Shown one piece after another: positions 55,894 to 64,000 of a DNA stretch of 64,000 nt; the first letter of the stretch is position 1; every line of letters begins with the position of its first letter. Below the pieces are notes generated by a model. It was not told the origin of the DNA and did no database searches. It saw nothing but the letters and a program-made list of their open reading frames with translations. A program made the translations under genes and the position numbers. This stretch comes from Heliopora coerulea (Eukaryota > Cnidaria > Anthozoa > Scleralcyonacea > Helioporidae): positions 310,001 to 374,000 of the forward strand of contig JASJOG010000084.1 in assembly GCA_030142905.1 (NCBI GenBank), written 5' to 3'.

Positions 55894-56153
55894 TTAACCC
55901 TTGAATCCAACTGACATTAAACATGCAAAGACCGTTAGGACCATTTTCTGATTCACTTCAACAAGATCTTCAGCCAAAGCATACACACGTGCGCCAATTT
56001 TTCTGGCCATACTCAGCGCGTATTTAGCATTGTCAAGTTTTTCCTGTAATAGAAAAGAAAAATAAAGGAAGAAAAAAGGTTTTTAGTCGTCTTATGGAAA
56101 CTCCGAGTAACAACCAAAAAAACCTATAAGTTTATTACAAAACACACACACAC

Positions 56154-56197
<44 letters not shown>

Positions 56198-58116
56198 CTT
56201 GAATCAAGAACCTTCCACTCTCAAGGTTTAAAAACATGAGCAAATGATAATCAATAAAAACCTTTAGTCTTAAAGGTTTTCATTGATCATCGTATATATA
56301 AATATACGTATATATGTCTATATAATATATAAATATACGTATATATAGATGTACGTAAATATATATACATATACATATACATACATAATAACACATGTAA
56401 ATCTAAGAGAGAGACAGAGAGAGAGAGACAGAGAGAGAGACAGAGACAGACCTCCATCCAAACGCTTTCGCTTGACCTACCTCATCGGTTTTGCCAGGAG
56501 TTACCACACCATAATTTATCGAGCCTGGCTTGATTGAATCAACCAAATCAATGACAGGCAGGCTGGTGGAAAGAGCAGGATCTTTGAAGCTGCTGATCTG
56601 ACTGGACTTATTACAAGCCGCCAGCTGAAATAAGAATAAATATACCAGAAAGTTAAACAGTGAGAGGTCTCGTTCAAAATGTACCTATCGCCAGGTCGTC
56701 AGAATTCTAAAAGTGTTGAAATTCCTACTTATTGACCGAGCGTGACGTCTGTACATTTGAATTATCGGACCGATGTTTTTAAGTACGGACTGAGACGAGC
56801 GCAGGTGTAAAGTAATCGTTTTTTCAATCTGTATGTCCACAGCGTAAGTTTCTGGGCACCAAGTGTCCGGGATATGTGCTTTATCAGAGCACTTCTCGTT
56901 AAATTTAATATTATATTTTTATGCAATCATTATCTGAGTTACCAGAAATCTTTAGTAGATGAACTCAGAAAAAATCTTTCATCACAAAAAAATTACATAC
57001 GACTTAATTTACGAAGATGTAACTCGAACTAAATGATGGTAACAGTTAAAATCGTGGCTATTGATTTTCCGGGCGGAAAACGTATATATATAAAAAATTA
57101 TATATAAGAATATATATAAAATTCATTAAAAATTCATGAGGAAAAGACAAAAGAAAATCATAAGCGTGTCGGATCTATATATGTGATATAGATACATGTG
57201 CCTTTATATGTGAAGAAGAAGTTCAATTTTTTCGGCTTTCGAACCATAAATTTCCAAACTTTCTTCACGAATTAGCATATTAAGAAGTGAATTTCATAAG
57301 ACATTTAAAAACCTCGCAGTTCGTGCTTTATCGGGATTTAAAACACGGGGCGATAGCCGCGTGTTTTAAATCCCGATAAAGTACTCCTGCTCGGTTTTTA
57401 AATATTACATATAAAACGTTTATATTATATTATATACGTCTATGGTAACAGTTACTCAGAATAACCAAAGTTAACAGAAAATTGGAGAAAAATCGGAAAC
57501 TGAAGAACATTAAATGGCGCAAGGCTTTCATTACCTTTTCGTTTACCCAGGCAATAATTTCTTTATCCTCGAGTGGTTTGTCTGACTTGGCCAAGTTTTG
57601 AAGGATTTTTAGCGTATACGCTCGCATCATTTGCCAAACCAATGCTGAAATTGGATGAAATTGCTTGAAGGATTAAACTTGATCCGGTGTTGGATTTAAT
57701 ATGTCAATTTAGCAAGGAGGCTAGGAAAAGGGATGGAAAGAAAAGGAATGGACAGAAATGAAAAGAAATGGCTAGGAGGGTAAGAGCACAAGAGAAATGG
57801 GAGGCAAGGATACGCTGAAGGAAAAGAAATGAAAAGGGTGGAAAAGAAAGAGAAGGGACAGGAATAGAATGAAGAGGAGTGGATGGAGAACGGACGGGAG
57901 ACAAATGGAAGAGAAAAGGATGGAAGAGAGAGGAACTGAAAGGAGAGGAATGAAAGAGAGATAAATGGAAGGGGAGACAAATGGGAGGGAAAGGAATGGA
58001 AGGGAGAGAAATGGAAGAGAAAGGAATGTAAGGGAGAGGAATGGAAGGGAGAGCAGTGGAAAGGAATGAAAAAAGAATTGTATGGGAAAGGAATGGAAAG
58101 TTAGCGTAAAGGATGG

Positions 58117-58159
<43 letters not shown>

Positions 58160-61100
58160 CCAATATAAGAAGGTTCTGCCCTCAACACGTCCAAAAAATA
58201 CAAACAAAACTTTACCAAGAACTAGTGTTTTAGTGCGGTTGTGGATATCCTCGCCACCAATACCAATGAGAGAAAACTTGAGTTGATGGCCCAGTTCAAC
58301 AGCATAGTTACAGTTTTCTATCTTCTTCATTTTGCCGCCCATTTGCTTGAAAGGAGGCTTGTTAACTTTGTTCCAGTTGACGATACCAGGTTTGATTTTG
58401 TCAAAGAGCTGTAAGGAGACGATCATGTTTAGTTGATTAAACCACGAAAGGTTAACACACTTCTGGTTCTCGCAGTTTGGATTACTCCATTTTGAGTTCA
58501 TTTGTTTTAGGTCCATATCGCTTTTAACTGAGCTAGGTTAATGCACTTTTAGCCATGATGAATGGAACGATGGCGTTGAACGAACGAACATCGTGGAACG
58601 TAAAGTCCGTATCATTAATTACGACAAAGACGATTTGGTGCCCCAGTTATAAAACTGGGTTTTTCTCCCTTCTTAATGACCCACTAATGATTAACAATAA
58701 TAGAATATAAAATCGTGGACCTTCTAAAATTGACGTTGCCAGAAGAAAATTTTTCTTCACCTTGCGATGGGGAGCACAGCATAACCACCTCCGTCTGAAA
58801 TGTGGCAACTACTTTGCCATCTCAGGCAGCCACAAACACAGTCTTTGCCGTATCTTTCATATAAATAGCAACGCCCAACAAATTGGGCCAAGTATCGCCA
58901 TATCTAACCGTTAACAATTGAATAAACAAGAAAGACCAGAAGAATTTAACATATTTATTGACTAACGTTCCGTACTTCTCACAATTTGTTGGGCATTGCT
59001 ATTGATATTAAAATTACGATTTCCGCCGGGACAATCACTCGTAGATATTTTACCGTACCTGGAATAACACTAGGCCATCCTGGAGGTTATTGTAAAGATG
59101 GCTGACAAATGGATTGGCACCAAGGCTGTTCATCCAGTTACGGAATGCTAAAAAACAGTACGAGAAAATAAAGAAGATTATTGGTAAATGTTATAGCATG
59201 GTATATGTTATATTAGTATATGATATAGCATTGATAACTAATCCATGTAAAATTTCAAAGATAACAACATGAAGTGTTCACTAGTTTTACAAAAACGCGC
59301 GAAAGAAATATAGTAGAACTATCAACTTACTCAGCTCCTCTCTCGTCTCTTCATACTCTTCATATTCTTCTTCTACGTCTTCCAATGGAGGTAAACAAGG
59401 ATATGTATTGAACAAGTTGGCCACAAATGCCATATTCAGTTTTGCGTGACCTTTCACAATATCCTGTAAAAATTAAGAACCAGAATCGCATCTCAAAATT
59501 TTGAAGACGGGATTATGATTGTTGAACTTGATGGACTAATTTGTCGTGGCCTTGAAAGGTTTTTGTTGTTCAGAAAAGAGGTCAAGTTTGTTGTTGAGAA
59601 AAAATTATTTAACTGGTCTCAGACTGGTACTTCGTTTAAAACCAAAATTTAGACTTTGGATTTGAAAGTGATCTAAGGTTAGGAGTAGAATTTGGGTTAG
59701 AATTAGCATCACTATAGTTGTTAAACTGTCGCCTGACATGACTTTGAGCTCAGCAAAATAACATCTTCCATGTTGGTGGTGGTGATGAACGGTGGTTACA
59801 TGGCATCAACGGTGGTTACATGGCATCAACAGTGGTTACATGGCATCAACGGTGGTTACATGGCATCAACGGTGGTTACATGGCATCAACGGTGGTTACA
59901 TGGCATCAACGGTGGTTACATGGCATCAACGGTGGTTACATGGCATCAACGGTGGTTACATGGCATCAACAGTGGTTACATGGCATCAACAGTGGTTACC
60001 CTCAAAGTCAAGTGAGGACATCTAAACATTGCATGCAGTCACAGAGTAAATAATCCAACCAGAGGTCCAACTCGCGTGAAAATTTGTCCCAAATTTTTTA
60101 TGCGCATGCGCTGGCCGCCATGTTCCTGGCAAGTTCCCCCGGCAGTTTTGACCTCATACGAATTTTTGCCACTTATATGTAAACAAAGTGAAGTTTGATT
60201 GTAGTACTAAACTGGTACATTGAAATTAGGTTTTTAAACCTATCGAGGGGTATTTGTTCAGTGAGCTTACAAAATAAAATTTACTCCACAATTTACAAAT
60301 ATCGTACGAACGTGTTGACAACGCTCGATGGATTCAAACATGTGCTGAATTCTTGTTAATCTTACCACGATTTTAAACAAGTCAAAAACTGTTACAGTCA
60401 AGCCGGATGTTCGTGTATAGCCAACTTTTCGATGGTGCGTAGCAACAATGCAATCTTCATTTAGCAAGTTCATCAAGGAATTTGCAACTTGCAAGTCATC
60501 CGAGAAGCATGTTACCCGAAGGGCGGACAACTCAACATCAGATAAAACATGATTCAAATTATTTCATTTAAGTACCTCACAATAACTTGAATCATGTTTT
60601 ATCTGATCTTGCGTTGTCCGCCCTTCGGGTAACATGCTTCTTGGTTGACTTGCAAGTTGCAAATTCCTTGACGAACTTGCTAAATGAAGATTGCATTGTT
60701 GCTACGCAACATCGAAAAGTTGGCTATACACGAACATCCGGTTTGATTGTAAAAGATCAACTGGTATACATGTGCTTATCCGCAATTTTATCGCTTGCCT
60801 CTTCTGGCCTTGCGATCACACTTAAGGTTGACGAAGACGGTAAAACCACTTCAATTATGCAAAAATTCAGTTCACACGAGCACGAAAGTTATACCTAGAC
60901 TCGGCGAGCGCTAGACCACTGACTTAGAGGACAGTAGGCTAGACGCTTGCCAGGAACATGGCGGCGTTTGAATTAATGAGATGCGCGAGGCAACATGCGC
61001 GAGGACACAAACATCAAAGCTGCCGACAGTGAGTTGGACCTCTGGTTGGATTATTTGCTCTGTGATGCAGTCAACACCATTACCAGTAGCCTTTCTTAAG

Positions 61101-63082
61101 AGCACACCAACCTTTCTTACGAGCACACACCAACCTAGACAATGCATTTTTTAAATATTCACTGGTACTTACCGAAGCACGCACAAACTTGCGACATTTC
61201 ATTTTGTCGGCATTCACCAAAACCAACTCAGCACGTTTCATCTTATCCTTTTCCTAAAAAACATACCGATAAAATGTTACAATAAGCACTCATTCTGTTC
61301 TGGTCCATTGAACTCATGCTTATGTTGTGGTTATTTGCTGGGCAACAGGTTATATTACACAGCCATGATGCCTTTCTTTGGTACCTGGTTTGCTATGAAC
61401 TCTCTTTTGTGTATATTAGTAAGTATAGCACCTTTTAATACTTTCACAGATCAAAAGACCGGTTCCAAGATTTTAGTAAGTTTGTAATTGATCTGGCCTT
61501 CATCTTAAGCTAAAGTTATTCAACAAAAATTTCTGAGTAATTTAAAATAAAACTCCACCTAGACTTTGTCTGATGAAAATGGCTTGTGAATGTCATAAAG
61601 AAGTAAGGTAATACAATACGTAACAGAGAACCAGCCAAAGAAACAAAAAAACCCAGTGATTACTAGTTTGCTGTTATATTGAAAGAAGTAATTTTTATCT
61701 TAGTTTTGCCTTACCCTCAATGGTGACTGGTCAATACCGTACTGAGGTGGGGCTATCTGTGAGAGTAGTATAGCATATGCTTCAGAGTCCTACATAAAAA
61801 GTAACAAATTACTTTCATGTAATCATATGTAAATTACCAAATTTACATAAATTACAGTCCATGAAAAAAAGTTCATTAACAAAGTACGAAAATTTAAAGT
61901 AGAGAAATATTCAGGCATTAATAACCATACATACAGCAATGTCACCTCCAAAGTTCTTAATTCGTTTATTTGATCCTGACTTTTCAAGATGATAATTCAC
62001 CCAGCGTAACAAGATCTCTTCTGGTGAAAGTTTCATCAGATCGTCCATCGTTTCTCCTTCTTGCAAGAGCCTTGCAAGTCCTGGTACATTGGCAAGGTTA
62101 ATCTTGGCCAGAAGACCAATCTAAAATAGACAATGTAACCCACAACTCAGCCTCTGCAAGTCTATGTTTATCATCATTCTGTTCAGACAGTTTTTCAAAC
62201 TATGACTGACATTGAAAACCACAATTCAGTGCTTACAGCAATTAAACTAAATGCAAGCCTATGTTTGTTACCATTCTGTTCAGACAGTTTTTCAAACTAT
62301 AACAAACATTGAAAACCACAGTTAAGTGCTTACAGCAGTTAAACTAAATGCAAGCCTATGCTTATCTCTATTCTGTTCAGACAGTTTTTCATCACTTTTG
62401 CCCCAGCTAACACCAAACTATCTTACTTGCAGAAGGAATGTCTCTGTACAAGAAATAGTTAACAGTTTGAGCTATAAATCAACTACCACTGAGGGGCTAG
62501 GAGTGGCTATAGTTACCCTATCAAAAGTAAGAATTTTCTTATGTATCAGAAAGGTTTCATAAAAAAATATCCATTGATAAATTCTACTCTTACAGGCAGC
62601 AACAGTTCTTCAAAAAATGAACATATGTCAGCCATGTCATACCAAACTGCCACAGCACTAAGATAAACCATTGAGAACCTAAAAAATTAGTGCTGCTTGA
62701 GGCAGTCAGCTGTGAACTGTTTGTTTATAGTGTTACTGGTCTGATTCTCATATACCATAGCTGTACCATATCTAATACCATGATAGGATTTATAATAGAC
62801 TGCTCCAATTTTTTCAACAAACCTGACATCAGGACTGATATAGTGCTTGTATTTTTTGCATGCATATTACATACCCTGATAATTTGCCAAAGCAGACCAA
62901 GAACAAGATGTGGTTTTCCTTTTGTCAAATCATCAGGACCAATGTTCACAATGTAGCAGCCAATAGCACTGGCAGAGTTTAAAGCCAAGATTTGGTTTTC
63001 ATGGATCAAGTAAAGATTCAGTTTATGTTTATTGATGGCACGTTCATCAACAGTGTCAGGAGCTGAGAGGTTAATCATTTTA
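55894..63082 (-). CDS. PLS3: Plastin/fimbrin actin-bundling protein, 5'-partial
   Basis: Cytoplasmic protein that cross-links F-actin through two tandem calponin-homology pairs. Ten minus-strand exons are visible: 63082-62875, 62120-61935, 61789-61715, 61253-61173, 59463-59331, 59147-59059, 58408-58216, 57644-57535, 56624-56481, 56043-55894, all in phase, giving 455 residues. The full protein is usually about 630, so the EF-hands and start of CH1 lie beyond 64000. Landmarks: CH1 end ([25 protein letters not shown]), CH2 ([20 protein letters not shown]), CH3 ([40 protein letters not shown]), CH4 ([36 protein letters not shown]) and the end [19 protein letters not shown]. The last residues (CLMSVGFKG) differ from the vertebrate CLMGRGMKRV ending. 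The paralogue number is nominal since invertebrates usually have one plastin. Confidence 0.95.
56141..56450. repeat. AC, TA and GA microsatellites with a small hairpin
   Basis: An AC run (56141-56154), a TA run (about 56156-56195) and a GA/GACA run (56406-56450) lie in the last plastin intron. A small hairpin near 56246-56291 separates them (AATAAAAACCTTTAG, CTTAAAGGTTTTCATT). Confidence 0.85.
57303..57404. repeat. Foldback hairpin in plastin intron
   Basis: Perfect 22-bp arms 57326-57347 and 57360-57381 (CTTTATCGGGATTTAAAACA core). Imperfect pairing continues outward to about 57303 and 57404 through TTTAAAAACC/GGTTTTTAAA. Confidence 0.88.
57716..58160. repeat. Purine-rich GGAATG array and CAGG tetranucleotide run
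   Basis: A degenerate array of GGAATGGAAGGGAGAG-like units covers about 57716-58095. A clean CAGG run (about 58112-58158) follows. The long reading frames on the minus strand here arise from this repeat merging with the plastin exon at 58216-58408. Confidence 0.9.
58864..59003. repeat. 22-bp inverted repeat pair, 140-bp element
   Basis: AATAGCAACGCCCAACAAAT at 58864 and ATTTGTTGGGCATTGCTATT ending at 59003 are inverted copies with one mismatch, about 95 bp apart. A small MITE or foldback in a plastin intron. Confidence 0.75.
59801..60000 (+). repeat. 20-bp minisatellite, 10 units
   Basis: Ten tandem copies of TGGCATCAACRGTGGTTACA, varying almost only at one A/G position, plus a partial unit upstream (59782-59800). 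It lies in a plastin intron, 40 bp from a foldback element. The open frames across it are artefacts of a 20-bp unit lacking stops. Confidence 0.97.
60040..61064. mobile_element. Foldback transposable element with 7-bp target duplication
   Basis: 34-bp terminal inverted repeats with one mismatch (60040-60073 and 61031-61064; CACAGAG...CTCTGTG) are flanked by ATGCAGT at 60033-60039 and 61065-61071. Inside, 60390-60557 and 60587-60755 form a second inverted pair of about 168 bp, roughly 90 percent identical, around a 29-base loop. Another block (CCGCCATGTTCCTGGCAAG near 60116) is inverted near 60950. No transposase. In a plastin intron. Confidence 0.93.
62157..62390 (+). repeat. 97-bp tandem repeat, ~2.4 units
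   Basis: Units start at 62157, 62254 and 62351 (CAAGYCTATG), sharing ATTCTGTTCAGACAGTTTTT. They lie in the plastin intron just upstream of the exon at 62120-61935 in transcription order, with the last unit incomplete. Confidence 0.9.
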
Positions 63083-63391
63083 CTGCAAAAGAACAAAATA
63101 CAGAGACTGATACCACAGATCAAACCTCCTGTAAAAAATGGCATAATGTCCATATAGATACAGTGGATTTATGGTGAGGCAATTGACTCAAAGTTTGGTC
63201 CCAGTAAAGCATAACAGTTGATGATGGATCAACGGTCAACATTAAAAATCTTTCAACTGAATGAGAATGATTGGCAGAAAATTTTTTGAACTGAAACCAG
63301 TTTGTCCTGATATATTATATTTTCCAGTTTTTAATGCGTTTTCTGTCCACCTCCAAATCTTGCAGAATATACAAACAACAACAACAACAGC

Positions 63392-63448
<57 letters not shown>

Positions 63449-64000
63449 AGCTCTCACATTTCTAAAAAAAATGTAAACTACAATAATAAAATAATAATAA
63501 CAATAACAATTCATACATGTCAATTAATTATAATAAATATCATAACATGAAAAATCATACAAATCATCATGGAAACTACCAAGTATTGCATAGAAGGAGG
63601 CTACTTGGATATACTGTGGGATAACATAATAACATGCATCCTGTTGCCATATTGCCCAACTTTGAGATCTCTAAAAGTTGGAAGGTACATGATATGGTCC
63701 TCAGAATTAATATGTCAGAGCCATTTCTTCTAAAATAGTGATGTAGCACTTACTATCTCCCATTAGGGGAAAAACTGTAAAGTTAACTAGACAATTGTTT
63801 GCACATTTCCATCACTAAGTAAGGCAGTTCATTTGCTTTCTGAAAGAAAACTGAATTTAACCTGGCCATGATAATCCATAACACTGAGAAAACACAACCT
63901 ATGGCAGTATATTAAAGGAATATGCCAAAACATTCATCAAGCATTCCCTTCACTTCATCATCCCATTGCCACTATTGTAGATTAAGAACTCATGACGCAG
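63083..64000. other. Plastin intron, with CAA trinucleotide repeat
   Basis: No further plastin exon was found before the window ends, so this is intron. An ACA/CAA run covers about 63375-63447. The Val-rich and Thr-rich frames over it are repeat artefacts. Confidence 0.75.

Noticed and set aside
57704..58516. 270-aa minus-strand ORF
   Set aside because: It fuses a real plastin exon (58408-58216) to Pro/Ser-rich translation of a purine-rich repeat past a clear splice donor.
59801..60000. CRISPR-like array
   Set aside because: Head-to-tail 20-bp repeats with no spacers, in a eukaryotic intron.
59770..60053. Three overlapping ORFs
   Set aside because: All three frames are open because the 20-bp minisatellite unit has no stop codon; not a gene.
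60267..60898. Two similar ORFs on opposite strands
   Set aside because: They are the two arms of the foldback element read in mirror image, with no protein family and no separate coding support.
63242..63523. Val-rich minus ORF and Thr-rich plus ORF
   Set aside because: Translations of the CAA/TTG trinucleotide repeat.

Overview
The window looks like nuclear DNA of an invertebrate animal, most likely an anthozoan cnidarian and plausibly a stony coral. The genes are split into many short exons with GT-AG introns, the intergenic DNA is AT-rich, and the coding sequences are recognisable animal orthologues. A secreted protein combining a Cys-rich domain common in cnidarians, a thrombospondin type 1 repeat and three von Willebrand A domains points to Cnidaria. 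The species assignment is inference. I rebuilt exons by hand from splice signals, reading phase and remembered family sequence; no alignment was run.

Layout: (1) 119-4692 (+), CHAF1B (CAF-1 p60), 5' end outside the window. (2) 6021-15464 (+), a 10-exon secreted multidomain protein of about 1521 aa, the most unusual gene here. (3) 16238-24902 (-), BRD10/KIAA2026-like bromodomain protein, 11 exons. (4) 27374-31114 (+), a single-exon 17-finger C2H2 protein. (5) 31995-33053 (+), an orphan 351-aa ORF. (6) 34565-37256 (-), a DUF547 protein, 6 exons. (7) 37954-39965 (+), a THEG-repeat (sperm microtubule-associated type) gene, divergent from the DUF547 gene. (8) 40425-44446 (-), INTS12, 6 exons. (9) 45481-54231 (-), ILF2/NF45, 17 coding exons. 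(10) 55894-63082 (-), plastin/fimbrin, 3' ten exons, 5' end outside the window.

The genes do not form an operon. CHAF1B, BRD10, the zinc-finger protein and INTS12 are nuclear (chromatin or transcription), ILF2 is a nuclear RNA-binding factor, plastin is cytoskeletal, and the large vWA/TSP1 protein is extracellular.

Introns and spacers are rich in small non-autonomous elements. There are hAT-type MITEs, two with perfect 8-bp target duplications (one sits 48 bp upstream of the DUF547 start codon), and two more hAT-like elements. A 1025-bp foldback element has a 7-bp duplication. A family of ~100-bp TTAA-flanked elements occurs eight times. There are also several near-perfect hairpins, tRNA-derived SINE heads, minisatellites and simple repeats.
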